A stretch of 38,998 nt of DNA, taken from Amycolatopsis orientalis DSM 43388 (GTDB lineage Bacteria; Actinomycetota; Actinomycetes; Mycobacteriales; Pseudonocardiaceae). The notes under the pieces were generated by a model, which was not told where the DNA came from, did not search any database, and saw only the letters and a program-made list of their open reading frames with translations. The stretch is taken from positions 1 through 38,998 of the forward strand of contig NZ_ASXG01000008.1 in assembly GCF_000411975.1 (NCBI RefSeq), read 5' to 3'. How positions within the stretch are numbered: the first letter of the stretch is position 1; each line of letters begins with the position of its first letter. This document shows positions 6,719 through 15,338 of this stretch, one piece after another. The translations under genes and the position numbers were made by a program.

Positions 6719-7906
6719 GTGATCGAGCGCCGTACGGTGTTCAAGGCCGTTGCCGCGGCGAGTGCGGCGGCGCTGGCCGCCGCGTGCTCGGGCGGCGGCA
6801 ACGACGGCACCGCGGTGCCGCAGGGCGGAAGCGGCGACAACGGCGGCAAGCCGGTCGCCCCGGTGGCGAAGCTCACCGCGACGCCCGCCGTCGGGGCCAA
6901 GGACGCGAGCGTGCGCGAGCCGGTAGTGGTGAAGGTCACCGAAGGCAAGCTCACCGAGGTCAAGGTGACCAACGAGGGCGGCGACGAGATCAAGGGCGAA
7001 CTCGCCTCCGACGGCCTCTCCTGGACCAGTTCCGAACCGCTCGGCTACGGCAAGACCTACACCTACTCGGCCAAGGCGACCGGCACCGACCAGCGGCCCG
7101 CCGAACTGAAGGGGTCGTTCTCCACGGTCAGCCCGGCCAAGACGGTGCGCGCCACGCTCAACCCGGGCGACGACGCCGAGGTGGGCGTCGCGATGCCGAT
7201 CAGCGTCAAGTTCAACGGGGGCGCGCCGAAGGACCGGGCCTCGGTCGAGAAGGCGCTGAAGGTCAAGACCAGCAACGACGTCGAGGGCTCGTGGGCCTGG
7301 CTGTCGCCGAACCAGGTCGACTGGCGGCCGAAGGAGTACTGGCCGGCCAACACGACCGTCGAGGTCGAGGCCAACCTGTACGGCGTGGACCTCGGCGGGG
7401 GCGTCTACGTGAAATCGGACGTCAGCACCAAGTTCAAGATCGGCCGCAACCAGGTGGTCAAGATCCACACGCCGGACCATGTGATGAAGGTCTACCGCGG
7501 CGGCGCGGAGAGCGCGAGCTACCCGTGCTCCAACGGACTGGACTCGGTCGTCGACCGCAACACCCCGAACGGCACCTTCATCATCATGTCCAAGGAGCCG
7601 CACGCGGTGTTCGACAACGCCCGCTACGGCTACACCAACGTCAACAAGAAGTGGGCCTGCCGGTTCTCCAACCACGGCGAGTTCATCCACGAGAACCAGG
7701 ACAACGCGGCCGCGATCGGCAAGACCAACAACTCGCACGGCTGCGTCAACCTGCTCGAGGCGGACGCGAAAGCCTACTTCGATTCGGCGATGATCGGCGA
7801 CCCGGTCGAGATCACCGGCTCGCGGCTGGGCAGCCCGACCAACTCCGACGTCAAGGACTGGTTCTACGACTGGGCCACCTGGAAGTCGATGTCGGCCGCG
7901 AAGTGA
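6719..7906 (+). CDS. L,D-transpeptidase lipoprotein (LdtMt/LprQ-like)
   Basis: This exported enzyme would form 3-3 cross-links in peptidoglycan or attach ligands to it. The 395-residue protein starts with a twin-arginine-like signal (ERRTVFKA, then an alanine-rich stretch) ending at C23, a probable lipidation site although the lipobox AAAC is not ideal. Ig-like domains cover about 50-250. The YkuD catalytic domain follows, with the conserved histidine of GEFIHEN and the active-site SHGCVNL, catalytic C342. GTG 6719 has GGAGGT at 6707-6712, six bases upstream; an earlier in-frame GTG at 6692 lacks this. The order murB then Ldt matches M. tuberculosis Rv0482-Rv0483. Confidence 0.93.
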   Translation: MIERRTVFKAVAAASAAALAAACSGGGNDGTAVPQGGSGDNGGKPVAPVAKLTATPAVGAKDASVREPVVVKVTEGKLTEVKVTNEGGDEIKGELASDGLSWTSSEPLGYGKTYTYSAKATGTDQRPAELKGSFSTVSPAKTVRATLNPGDDAEVGVAMPISVKFNGGAPKDRASVEKALKVKTSNDVEGSWAWLSPNQVDWRPKEYWPANTTVEVEANLYGVDLGGGVYVKSDVSTKFKIGRNQVVKIHTPDHVMKVYRGGAESASYPCSNGLDSVVDRNTPNGTFIIMSKEPHAVFDNARYGYTNVNKKWACRFSNHGEFIHENQDNAAAIGKTNNSHGCVNLLEADAKAYFDSAMIGDPVEITGSRLGSPTNSDVKDWFYDWATWKSMSAAK

Positions 7907-7934
7907 TCCACTAGCCGTCTGCTAACAAGTAGAA

Positions 7935-8756
7935 GTGAACACTGAGGTAACCGGGGCCGGCGGCGTGCGGATCGCACTGCGCGCCGAGGGGCCGGAGAAC
8001 GCGCGTCCGATCGTCTTCGTGCACGGCTGGGCCCAGTCCGCCGCGGCCTGGTCGGCTCAGCTGGCCGACCCGGCGCTGAGCGGGCAGTTCCGGCTCGTCG
8101 CGATGGACCTGCGCGGGCACGGCGGCTCCGACGTCCCCTCCGGCGGGTACGACGATCCGCGGCAGTGGGCGGGCGACCTCGCCGCGGTGCTCGACTTCGC
8201 CGGTCCGGACGCGATCGTCGTCGGCTGGTCCTATGGCGGCCTGGTGATCACCGACTACCTGCGCGTGCACGGCACCGCACGGCTCGGCGGCATTGTGCTC
8301 GTGGGAGCGATCACCGAGATCGGCCGCAACCGCGAAGGCGGGGCCACCGGGCCGATCATGCGGGCCGCGCTGCCCGCGGCGCTTTCGGAGGACGCTGAGG
8401 TGGCGATCCCCGCGCTGGTCGAGTTCACCCGGGCCCAGGCCAGCCCGAAGGTGCCCGGCGCGTACGCGCAGGCGATGCTCGGCAGCTCGCTTTCAGTGCC
8501 GCCCGCGGTGCGCGGCGCGCTGTTCCGGCGGGACATCGGCAGCGCGGACGTGCTCGCCGCGGTCGACAAACCGACGCTCGTCGTGCACGGCTCGGCCGAC
8601 GGAGTGGTGGATCCTTCGGCGGCCGAGTATTCCGCCGGGAAGATTCCGGGGGCGGTCCTGCGTTGGTTCGTTGAGGCCGGGCATCTGCCGTTCGTCGAGG
8701 AGCCGGAGGACTTCAACTCCGCGCTGCGGCGGTTCGCCGGGGACGCAGCCGAGTAG
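7935..8756 (+). CDS. Alpha/beta-fold hydrolase
   Basis: The 273-residue protein has the full alpha/beta-hydrolase machinery: the oxyanion segment FVHGWAQS (28-35), the nucleophile elbow GWSYGG with S99, the acid D222 in [10 protein letters not shown], and the base H250 in VEAGHLPF. Length suits a cytoplasmic hydrolase of the haloperoxidase/esterase type; no signal peptide is seen. The natural substrate cannot be told from sequence. It starts at GTG 7935, 28 bases after the transpeptidase stop, and ends 13 bases before mshA, so it is probably co-transcribed with mshA. A role in mycothiol chemistry is possible but only suggested by position. Confidence 0.93.
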   Translation: MNTEVTGAGGVRIALRAEGPENARPIVFVHGWAQSAAAWSAQLADPALSGQFRLVAMDLRGHGGSDVPSGGYDDPRQWAGDLAAVLDFAGPDAIVVGWSYGGLVITDYLRVHGTARLGGIVLVGAITEIGRNREGGATGPIMRAALPAALSEDAEVAIPALVEFTRAQASPKVPGAYAQAMLGSSLSVPPAVRGALFRRDIGSADVLAAVDKPTLVVHGSADGVVDPSAAEYSAGKIPGAVLRWFVEAGHLPFVEEPEDFNSALRRFAGDAAE

Positions 8757-8769
8757 CAGGAGTGACCAG

Positions 8770-10068
8770 GTGACCCTCAAGGGATTCATCGCTGAGCCGC
8801 GCCGGATCGCGGTCTTGTCCGTGCACACCTCTCCGCTCGAGCAGCCGGGCACCGGCGACGCCGGCGGGATGAACGTGTACGTCAGCCAGACCGCGCAGGA
8901 GATGGCGCGGCGCGGCATCGAGGTCGAAGTCTTCACCCGGGCGACCTCGTCGGACCAGCCGCCGCTGGCGGAGCTGGCGCCGGGCGTCACGGTGCGGCAC
9001 GTGCCGGCCGGGCCGTTCGAGCCGCTGGCGCGCGACGAGCTGCCCGCGCAGCTGTGCGCCTTCACCTCGGGCGTGCTGCGCGCGGAGGCGTTTCACGAGC
9101 CGGGCTACTACGACCTCATCCACTCGCACTACTGGCTGTCCGGCCAGGTCGGCTGGCTCGCCCGCGATCGCTGGGGCGTGCCGCTCGTGCACACCGCGCA
9201 CACCCTGGCCAAGGTCAAGAACGCGCTGCTCGCCGAAGGCGACAAGCCCGAGCCGCGGACCCGCGTGATGGGCGAGGAGCAGGTGGTCGCCGAGGCCGAC
9301 TGTCTCGTCGCGAACACCCAGGTCGAGGCCCGGCAGCTGGTCGACCTCTACGGAGCCTCGACGCACGCGGTGCACGCGGTGCCGCCGGGCGTCGACCTCG
9401 AACGGTTCACGCCTGGGTCGCAGCTGGACGCGCGCCGCGAGCTGAATCTGCCGCCGGACGCGGTCGTGCTCGCCTTCGCCGGACGGATCCAGCCGCTCAA
9501 AGCACCGGACGTGCTTTTGCACGCGGCGGCGGAAATGCTGCGGCGGCGGCCGGAACTGGCGTCGCGGCTGGTGGTTTTGGTCGTCGGCGGACCGTCGGGC
9601 ACCGGATTGGAGCAGCCGCAGGCGTTGCGGGAACTGGCGGTGTCGCTGGGCATCGCCGAACAGGTGCGTTTCCTGCCGCCGCAGAACGGGTCGAAGCTGC
9701 GCACGGTGTTCCGCGCGGCCGATGTGGTCGCGGTGCCGAGCTACAACGAATCCTTCGGGTTGGTCGCTCTCGAGGCGCAGGCGTGCGGGACGCCGGTGGT
9801 GGCGGCCGAGGTCGGCGGGCTGCCGGTCGCGGTGCCGCACGGCGTGTCCGGGCTGCTGGTTCCTTCGCACGGCGCGGCGGAATGGGCCGACGCGCTCGCC
9901 TCGGTCGCGCTGCGGCCGGAGCGGCGCGCCGAACTGGCGGCCAACGCGGTGCGGCACGCGCAGCGGTTTTCCTGGCGGCGCACCACGGATTCGTTGCTCG
10001 ACATCTATGCTCAGGCGACCAGAGCGTTCCGGCAGGCGCTGGAACTGCGGGCGGAGGTGGCAGTGTGA
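8770..10068 (+). CDS. mshA: D-inositol-3-phosphate glycosyltransferase
   Basis: MshA transfers GlcNAc from UDP-GlcNAc to 1-L-inositol-1-phosphate, the first step of mycothiol synthesis. The 432-residue GT4 (GT-B fold) enzyme shows the N-terminal [18 protein letters not shown] loop for acceptor and phosphate binding, [15 protein letters not shown], the sugar-nucleotide site [15 protein letters not shown], and [19 protein letters not shown] with the conserved glutamates. GTG 8770 has AGGAG at 8758-8762, seven bases upstream, and gives the standard start. The frame is open far upstream through the hydrolase gene, but that is antiparallel codon noise. The stop overlaps the next start by four bases (GTGA). 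Confidence 0.97.
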   Translation: MTLKGFIAEPRRIAVLSVHTSPLEQPGTGDAGGMNVYVSQTAQEMARRGIEVEVFTRATSSDQPPLAELAPGVTVRHVPAGPFEPLARDELPAQLCAFTSGVLRAEAFHEPGYYDLIHSHYWLSGQVGWLARDRWGVPLVHTAHTLAKVKNALLAEGDKPEPRTRVMGEEQVVAEADCLVANTQVEARQLVDLYGASTHAVHAVPPGVDLERFTPGSQLDARRELNLPPDAVVLAFAGRIQPLKAPDVLLHAAAEMLRRRPELASRLVVLVVGGPSGTGLEQPQALRELAVSLGIAEQVRFLPPQNGSKLRTVFRAADVVAVPSYNESFGLVALEAQACGTPVVAAEVGGLPVAVPHGVSGLLVPSHGAAEWADALASVALRPERRAELAANAVRHAQRFSWRRTTDSLLDIYAQATRAFRQALELRAEVAV

Positions 10069-10577
10069 GCCTGGACGCGACTATCAAGTCCACTTTGGAC
10101 TCGAGTGGGCTGAAATACGACCGTCGCGGCGAAGGCCGTTATTTCGTGACGTTGCCCGGAACCAAGAAGCTGCAGACCAACTGCTGGCTCGTGGACGGCG
10201 ACCACGCGTTCTCGGTGGAGGCGTTCGTCTGCCGCCGTCCGGACGAACGGCACGAGGACGTGTACCGGTTCCTGTTGCAGCGCAACGCCCGGCTCTACGG
10301 CGTGCACTACACAGTGGACAGTCTGGGCGACATCTACCTGGTCGGCCGCTTCGGCAAGGAGACGGTGACCGAGTCCGAACTGGACAAGATCCTCGGCCAG
10401 GTGCTCGAGGCCGCCGACGGCGATTTCAACATCCTGCTGGAAATCGGGTTCGCCACCTCCATCAAGCGCGAATGGGACTGGCGCGTCTCGCGCGGCGAAT
10501 CGCTGGCGAACCTCCAGGCGTTCAAACACCTCGCCGAACCCGCCGGAGGGCACGAACCGGGGTTGACCGAGTCGTAA
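10065..10577 (+). CDS. YbjN domain-containing protein
   Basis: The 170-residue protein belongs to the YbjN-like family, a type III secretion chaperone-like fold, and corresponds in position and length to M. tuberculosis Rv0487, directly after mshA. Its role is unknown; conservation next to mshA suggests a link to thiol or stress physiology, which is inference. The start GTG 10065 overlaps the mshA stop by four bases and has GGAGG at 10053-10057, seven bases upstream, so translation is probably coupled. No signal peptide or membrane segment is present. The conserved core runs from about residue 12 ([15 protein letters not shown]) to 145. Confidence 0.9.
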   Translation: MSLDATIKSTLDSSGLKYDRRGEGRYFVTLPGTKKLQTNCWLVDGDHAFSVEAFVCRRPDERHEDVYRFLLQRNARLYGVHYTVDSLGDIYLVGRFGKETVTESELDKILGQVLEAADGDFNILLEIGFATSIKREWDWRVSRGESLANLQAFKHLAEPAGGHEPGLTES

Positions 10578-10643
10578 CCGATTCCGTGCAACGGGTCCGC
10601 CCGGCCGGCCCGTCTCCCCGCCATCGACTGGAGGGAGACGGGA

Positions 10644-11462
10644 ATGCGGACCCGATGGAGATGCGTGCTCGCGGGCGGCGCGCTGGTGCTGCTGGCCGGA
10701 TGCAGCGGCACCAGCGCGGATTCGGCGAGGTCGGCTGTCGCGCCCGCGCAGCAGGAACAGGGGGCAGCGCCAAGGCAGGGCACCGCGCAGGCGTCCGTGC
10801 CGGAGCCCGGCGCGACTGATCGCAAGCTGGCGCGTAGTGCGCAGCTGGAGCTCACGACGCCGAACACTGATGAGGCCGTGTCGCGCGCCAAGGCGATCGC
10901 GGCCGGCGCGGGCGGTTACCCCGGACAAGAGAGTGCGACAGACGATTCCGCTTCGCTGACCTTGTCGGTGCCCGCGGAGAAGCTTGACGGCGTGCTTGAC
11001 CAGCTCGGCGGGCTCGGCCAGGTGAAGCGGCGGGAAATCAGCGCACAGGACGTGACCGCGCAGGTGGTCGACGTGGACGCGCGGCTCGCGACTCAGCGCG
11101 CGAGCGTCGAACGGATCCGCGCGCTGCTGGCGAAGGCGCAATCGGTGTCCGAGATCGCGTCGGTCGAGAGCGAGCTGACCAGCCGGCAGGCCACGCTGGA
11201 GTCGCTGGAGCGGCAGCAGGCGTCGCTGGCCGGTCGGGTCGCGATGGCGACTGTGTCGCTGTCGGTGACGAAGGAGCAGGCCCCGGCGCAGGCGGGCGGC
11301 TTCCTCTCCGGGCTGTCCGGGGGCTGGGACGCGTTCGTCGGCTTCTGCCGCGGACTGGTGCGGGTGCTGGGCGTGCTGCTGCCGTTCGCGGTGGCGTTCG
11401 GGATCCCGGCGGGCGCGGTGTTCTGGTGGCTGCGGCGGCGCAAGGCCCGGCTCGCGCAGTAG
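10644..11462 (+). CDS. DUF4349 domain lipoprotein
   Basis: The 272-residue protein has a lipoprotein signal peptide (MRTRWRC, a hydrophobic run, then LLAGC with lipidated C19), a Gln/Ala/Pro-rich linker, and a DUF4349 domain from about residue 60. The middle (about 140-205) is a predicted coiled coil (RIRALLAKAQSVSEIASVESELTSRQ and following; only part of the heptads is listed). A C-terminal membrane helix (about 237-262) ends in a basic tail, WWLRRRKARLAQ. It would be anchored at both ends on the outer face of the membrane. Function is unknown. A strong ribosome site, GGAGGGAGA, precedes ATG 10644. A hairpin follows 13 bases after the stop. Confidence 0.9.
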   Translation: MRTRWRCVLAGGALVLLAGCSGTSADSARSAVAPAQQEQGAAPRQGTAQASVPEPGATDRKLARSAQLELTTPNTDEAVSRAKAIAAGAGGYPGQESATDDSASLTLSVPAEKLDGVLDQLGGLGQVKRREISAQDVTAQVVDVDARLATQRASVERIRALLAKAQSVSEIASVESELTSRQATLESLERQQASLAGRVAMATVSLSVTKEQAPAQAGGFLSGLSGGWDAFVGFCRGLVRVLGVLLPFAVAFGIPAGAVFWWLRRRKARLAQ

Positions 11463-11475
11463 CGGGGCTGGCGGA

Positions 11476-11513
11476 ACGGCTCGAGGGAGGGGGGAGTCGC
11501 GATCTCGAGCCGT
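11476..11513 (+). terminator. Hairpin after the DUF4349 gene, probable terminator
   Basis: ACGGCTCGAG (11476-11485) and CTCGAGCCGT (11504-11513) form a perfect 10-bp stem with an 18-base loop, 13 bases after the stop codon. There is no T run, which is common for actinomycete terminators. Confidence 0.55.
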
Positions 11514-11575
11514 CCCGCTGCAGGTCCCGCCTTGCTGGACCCGGTGACGAGGGGGATGCCAACGGGGCCGGCGGG

Positions 11576-11606
11576 CCGCGGCTCGGCAGGGGGAGACGAG
11601 CCGCGG
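11576..11606. terminator. Second perfect hairpin downstream of the DUF4349 gene
   Basis: CCGCGGCTCG (11576-11585) and CGAGCCGCGG (11597-11606) pair perfectly around an 11-base loop. It lies 62 bases after the first hairpin and could be a tandem terminator or an RNA structure in the leader of gpm. Confidence 0.45.
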
Positions 11607-11883
11607 TCACTGCCCGTGATCAGCCGGGAGTGCGTGGAATCCGGCTGAGCGGGACATGCCCAACCTGTCAGATGTCGACCAGTAATCACAAGACTACTGG
11701 TTACTCCGTTCGAGTGAAATTCGCAGACAGGGATAACAGTGCGCAGCGCCTTGCACTCTTTGGCCTGCTCATGGGCAACCCGGCTGCGCGTCGGGTGAAA
11801 GTGTTACTCCCGGGTAACGCACTCTGGGTAGAGGGGTGGACGCACTACCGGCGGCGCTGGCGCGCTCTGGCAGGCTGGTGGCC
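11607..11883 (+). promoter_or_regulatory. Promoter region of gpm with inverted repeats
   Basis: The gene-free stretch between the DUF4349 gene and gpm is 421 bases; after two hairpins this part should hold the gpm promoter. It is richer in A+T than the surroundings at 11680-11740. ACCAGTA/TACTGGT is an inverted repeat at 11678-11684 and 11695-11701. GTTAC/GTAAC forms another at 11803-11807 and 11814-11818. The octamer GTTACTCC occurs at 11700 and 11803. These could be regulator sites; no regulator can be named. Confidence 0.35.
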
Positions 11884-12633
11884 ATGGCCGAACTTGGGAC
11901 CCTGGTGCTGCTGCGGCACGGACAGAGCACGTGGAACGCGGAAAACCTGTTCACCGGCTGGGTGGACGTGCCCCTTTCGGAGACCGGCGAGCGCGAAGCC
12001 CGGCAGGGCGGGCAGCTGCTCGCCGAGGCGGGGCTGCTGCCGGACGTGGTGCACACGTCGCTGCTGCGCCGGGCGATCAGCACGGCGAACATCGCCCTCG
12101 ACGCCGCCGACCGGCACTGGATCCCGGTCAAGCGCGACTGGCGGCTCAACGAGCGGCACTACGGCGCGCTGCAGGGCAAGAACAAGAAGCAGACGCTGGA
12201 CGAGTTCGGCGAAGAGCAGTTCATGCTCTGGCGCCGTTCGTACGACACGCCGCCGCCCGCCATCGACCCGAAGGACGAGTTCAGCCAGACCGGCGACGCG
12301 CGGTACGCCGACCTCGGCGACCAGGCCCCGCTGACCGAATGCCTGAAGGACGTCGTGGCCCGGCTGCTGCCGTACTGGGAGTCGGCGATCGTCCCCGACC
12401 TGCGGGCCGGCCGCACCGTGCTGGTGGCCGCGCACGGCAACTCGCTGCGCGCGCTGGTCAAGCACCTCGACGGGATTTCCGACGACGACATCGCCGCGCT
12501 GAACATCCCGACCGGGATCCCGCTGCGCTACGACCTGACCGAGGACCTCAAGCCGGTCAAGGCGGGCGGCGAGTACCTCGACCCGGAGGCAGCGAAGGAA
12601 GCCGCGGCCGCGGTCGCGAACCAGGGCCGCTGA
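11884..12633 (+). CDS. gpmA: 2,3-bisphosphoglycerate-dependent phosphoglycerate mutase
   Basis: This glycolytic enzyme interconverts 3- and 2-phosphoglycerate through a phosphohistidine. The 249-residue protein has the catalytic H12 in [10 protein letters not shown], the [13 protein letters not shown] segment, the specific dPGM segment [13 protein letters not shown], and the second active-site histidine in [20 protein letters not shown] 11884 starts two residues before conserved sequence. An in-frame ATG 16 codons upstream is possible but adds unconserved residues. The ribosome site is weak for both. In M. tuberculosis gpm1 is followed directly by senX3-regX3; here three genes intervene. Confidence 0.96.
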   Translation: MAELGTLVLLRHGQSTWNAENLFTGWVDVPLSETGEREARQGGQLLAEAGLLPDVVHTSLLRRAISTANIALDAADRHWIPVKRDWRLNERHYGALQGKNKKQTLDEFGEEQFMLWRRSYDTPPPAIDPKDEFSQTGDARYADLGDQAPLTECLKDVVARLLPYWESAIVPDLRAGRTVLVAAHGNSLRALVKHLDGISDDDIAALNIPTGIPLRYDLTEDLKPVKAGGEYLDPEAAKEAAAAVANQGR

Positions 12634-12656
12634 GCCCTCGCCCGCGGAGTCGATTA

Positions 12657-12690
12657 CGCCCGCTGTCCGCTTCCGAGCGGGCAGCGGGCG
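12657..12690. terminator. Bidirectional terminator between convergent genes
   Basis: A 15-bp stem (12657-12671 with 12676-12690) closes a TCCG loop; the only non-Watson-Crick pair is one G-T. It sits between the convergent gpm and lipoprotein genes, 24 and 21 bases from their stops. Confidence 0.75.
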
Positions 12691-12710
12691 CAATGGCGTC
12701 CACAGCGGGT

Positions 12711-13616
12711 TCAGGATCCGGAGGCGGTAATCGCCTTCATCCCGGACACCTTCCATTCGCTGCCCTGCCGGACGAGGTCGAGGTGGATCGGCAGCCGGTT
12801 CTCCCCGGGATTCTGGCCGCCGGTGGTCGTCAGCAAGGCGGCCAGCAGCGCTGACGCGTGGGTGCCGTCCGGGCTGAGTTCGGTCAGCGCGGCCGTCGAG
12901 TCGACACCGTAGGCCGACTTCTTCCCGGTCTTCTTGATGCTGTCGACCGTCTCCTGGCGGCTCGTCCGGAACTGCGTCAGCAGCGGCTCGGCAGCCACGT
13001 TCTCCCAGTCCGCGTAGTTCCGGTCGATGTTCTGCGGGTCGACCGTCATCAGGACGCCGCCGTCGCGGCGGGCCGCGGCGACCGCGGAATCCCTCGTGGC
13101 GGCAAGGCCTTTCGCCGGGCCGGCGGCCGTGGCGATCGGGCCGCGCGGGTCGAAGTTCAAGTCCTGCAGCTGCCAGTGCCCGCTCGTCCGGACCGCGGTG
13201 ACCAGCATGAGCGCGCCGGCCTGGTTCTTGGCTCCGTCGGGACGGGTGCTGTGCTGCGTGGCCGCCACCAGCATCCGCGCGTGGTCCGGGGTCAGCTCGG
13301 CCAGCCCCGTTTCCATGACCTGCGTCTGCGTGGTCACCGGCTCGGTGCGGACCTCGGCGAACGTCTTGTCGAACTGCGCGCGGGCCGCGCCGGTGAGGTA
13401 CTCCTGCTCGGTTTTCGCGACCTCGTCCGGCTTCGTGGAGTCATAGCTGAACGCCTTTTCCACCGCGCTTTTGATGCCGGACACCGCGTCACTCGTCGCT
13501 TTGGCGTCCACATAGGCCACATTCGGCGGCGCGGGAGCAGGTGCGGGCGGCGCGGGTTGGGGGGACGCGGCGCATCCCGCGGTGAGCAGGGCCGCGGCGA
13601 GCACAGCGCGCCTCAC
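12711..13616 (-). CDS. Conserved lipoprotein, possibly Mce-associated-like
   Basis: The 301-residue protein starts with a short lipoprotein signal (VRRAVLAAALLTAGC, C15), then a Pro/Ala-rich linker, then a domain with two similar halves (about 35-175 and 185-301). Each half has a helical start and a beta-rich end, such as HWQLQDLNFDP and EWKVSGMKAI. That layout resembles NTF2/VirB8-like Mce-associated proteins, but the match is by eye and no function is claimed. GTG 13616 overlaps the stop of the upstream regulator by four bases (GTGA), so the two genes are probably translated together. Longer open frames upstream are shadows of other genes. Confidence 0.75.
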   Translation of the reverse strand: MRRAVLAAALLTAGCAASPQPAPPAPAPAPPNVAYVDAKATSDAVSGIKSAVEKAFSYDSTKPDEVAKTEQEYLTGAARAQFDKTFAEVRTEPVTTQTQVMETGLAELTPDHARMLVAATQHSTRPDGAKNQAGALMLVTAVRTSGHWQLQDLNFDPRGPIATAAGPAKGLAATRDSAVAAARRDGGVLMTVDPQNIDRNYADWENVAAEPLLTQFRTSRQETVDSIKKTGKKSAYGVDSTAALTELSPDGTHASALLAALLTTTGGQNPGENRLPIHLDLVRQGSEWKVSGMKAITASGS

Positions 13617-14239
13617 AGCAGGCCCGCCTCCCTCGCGAGAGCACCCGCTTGGAACCGCGACGTCGCACCCAGTACATCCATCAATTCGGCCACCCGCCGA
13701 CGGTACGTCCGCAGCCCGACGCCCATCTCTCGGGCCGCCTTTTCGTCCGTGGAACCGGAAGACAGCAGGTCGAGCAGCTGCGGGGTGTACTGGCGCAGTT
13801 CGGCGAACCGCGTCTCGTACGCCTCCATCGCGGTCGACGAACGCCAGGCGGCCTCGAACAGCGACGAGATCCCGCGCACCAAATCCGGGCCGGTCACGAC
13901 GCTGTACCCGGGACCGGCGGCGAGAATGGCGACGCGGCCGTCGAGGAGGATCGTCTCGTTGATCTCGTGGTCGCTGATCCGGACTTCCGCGCCGAACCGC
14001 TGCAGCGTCTGCAGGTGCTCGGCGCCGGCCGGGTCGAGCAGGACCCGCGAGAGGTAGACCTTGCGGACCCGGAGTTTGCGCGCTTTCGGCAGTTCCTGGG
14101 CGAATTTCTGCATCGCCGACCAGGTGTGCAAGTCGTTCGCGGCGCAGGCGAACTCGGCGGCTCCGGCGAGCAGGTGTCCGGCGCGCTCGACCAGTTCTCG
14201 CTCGTCGCGCAGATTCGCGACTTCCTCGGCTCGGGGCAC
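13613..14239 (-). CDS. LuxR-type HTH transcriptional regulator
   Basis: The 208-residue protein ends in a LuxR-type helix-turn-helix (about 148-205), with STDEKAAREMGVGLRTYRRRV as the DNA-recognition part. Before it lies a domain like the phospholipase-D-like sensor region of TrmB/LuxR hybrids (LQRFGAEVRISDHEINETILLDGRVAIL). The ligand is unknown. GTG 14239 is the most likely start; GGAGG is only two bases upstream, which is short. A longer form from ATG 14317 would overlap the start of the divergent aldo/keto reductase gene and swallow the palindrome at 14259-14276. The gene is coupled to the lipoprotein gene downstream and diverges from the reductase, its likely target. Confidence 0.82.
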   Translation of the reverse strand: MPRAEEVANLRDERELVERAGHLLAGAAEFACAANDLHTWSAMQKFAQELPKARKLRVRKVYLSRVLLDPAGAEHLQTLQRFGAEVRISDHEINETILLDGRVAILAAGPGYSVVTGPDLVRGISSLFEAAWRSSTAMEAYETRFAELRQYTPQLLDLLSSGSTDEKAAREMGVGLRTYRRRVAELMDVLGATSRFQAGALAREAGLL

Positions 14240-14258
14240 GTCCTCCAGTGTTCCCGCG

Positions 14259-14276
14259 TTGGCAGCTTGCTGCCAA
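14259..14276. promoter_or_regulatory. Palindromic operator between regulator and reductase
   Basis: TTGGCAGCTTGCTGCCAA is a perfect 8-2-8 palindrome. It lies 20 bases from the regulator start and 40 bases from the reductase start. Its placement suggests that the LuxR-type protein binds here and controls both directions. Confidence 0.6.
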
Positions 14277-14315
14277 ACCCGCCGCCGGGCTCGCCAGGGA
14301 AAGCACGCTGGAGAC

Positions 14316-15188
14316 ATGACCGAAACGACACTTCCCGCCGCTGCCGCGGGCACCTGGCAGCTGGGCTCCCGCACCGTCAACCGGCTCGGCTTCGGCTCGA
14401 TGCGGCTCGGCGGTTCGCTCGACCCGAACGCGCCGATCGACGCCGAACGCGCGATTGCGGTGCTGCGCCGCGCCGTGGAGCTGGGCGTGAACCACCTCGA
14501 CACCGCCGCGTTCTACTTCGGAACCACCTGGTCGGCCAACGCGTTGATCAAGGCCGCGCTCGCGCCGTACCGCGACGATCTCGTGCTGACCACCAAGGTC
14601 GGCCCGTCCCGCGACGAATCCGGCCAGTTCCGGCCGTTCGCCCGTCCCGACGAGCTGCGCGGCCAGGTCGAGCAGAACCTGCGCGAACTCGGCCGCGACC
14701 AGATCGACGTCGTCAACCTGCGGATCGGCACCGGCCTCGACCGCGGCACCGGCTCGCTCGCCGAGCACTTCGGCGCATTGGCCGAACTGCGCGCCGAGGG
14801 GCTGATCGGCGAGCTGGGGATTTCCAATGTCGGCGCGGAGCACCTCGCCGAGGCGCAGGCGATCGCGCCGGTCGTGTGCGTGCAGAACCAGTACGGCCTC
14901 TCCGCCCGCCGCGAGGACGACGAACTGCTGCGGTTGTGCGGCGAACAGGGCGTGGCGTTCGTGCCGTTCTTCGCCGTAGCGAGTGGACAGTCCGACGAAC
15001 GGGTGGCCGAGGTCGCGCGCCGGCACGACGCGACGGAGGCTCAGGTGCGGCTCGCGTGGACGCTCGCGCAGGGCCCGCACGTGCTGGCGATCCCCGGCAC
15101 CAGTGACCCCGCTCACCTGGAACAGAACGTCGCCGCGGCGGCGCTGAAGCTGACCGACGAGGACCTCGCGACCCTCGACGGCCGCTGA
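14316..15188 (+). CDS. Aldo/keto reductase family oxidoreductase
   Basis: The 290-residue TIM-barrel protein carries the AKR signature: D62 in HLDTAAFYFG, catalytic Y67, and K94 in VLTTKVGPS. The NADPH-binding end is seen in LGISNVGAEHL and LAIPGTSDPAHLEQN. The fourth catalytic residue, normally a histidine after strand four, is replaced by R136 in IDVVNLRIGTG. Length is close to other short AKR members. The substrate is unknown. It is transcribed away from the LuxR-type regulator with a palindrome between them. Starting at ATG 14316 is supported by the conserved N terminus (TVNRLGFGSMRLGG); the ribosome site is weak. Confidence 0.93.
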   Translation: MTETTLPAAAAGTWQLGSRTVNRLGFGSMRLGGSLDPNAPIDAERAIAVLRRAVELGVNHLDTAAFYFGTTWSANALIKAALAPYRDDLVLTTKVGPSRDESGQFRPFARPDELRGQVEQNLRELGRDQIDVVNLRIGTGLDRGTGSLAEHFGALAELRAEGLIGELGISNVGAEHLAEAQAIAPVVCVQNQYGLSARREDDELLRLCGEQGVAFVPFFAVASGQSDERVAEVARRHDATEAQVRLAWTLAQGPHVLAIPGTSDPAHLEQNVAAAALKLTDEDLATLDGR

Positions 15189-15226
15189 CCGGCATCCGGA
15201 TCGATTTGGCCGAAACATCTCGATCG

Positions 15227-15255
15227 GGTGAACGGGGCCTGACCCCGAGGCGAAT
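15227..15255 (+). promoter_or_regulatory. Possible PHO box upstream of senX3
   Basis: Three heptamers stand exactly 11 bases apart: GGTGAAC (15227), CCTGACC (15238) and GGCGAAT (15249). The first matches the GTTCACC-type PhoP/RegX3 half-site read on the other strand; the others match in part. The site is 84-112 bases upstream of senX3, which fits autoregulation by RegX3. Confidence 0.4.
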
Positions 15256-15338
15256 ATGTACCCCTCAGGTGTCACTCGCCTCACGACAGGGCTTCCAGGA
15301 CTAGGCCGGAAGGCTACCGGGATGCTTACGATTCCCTC

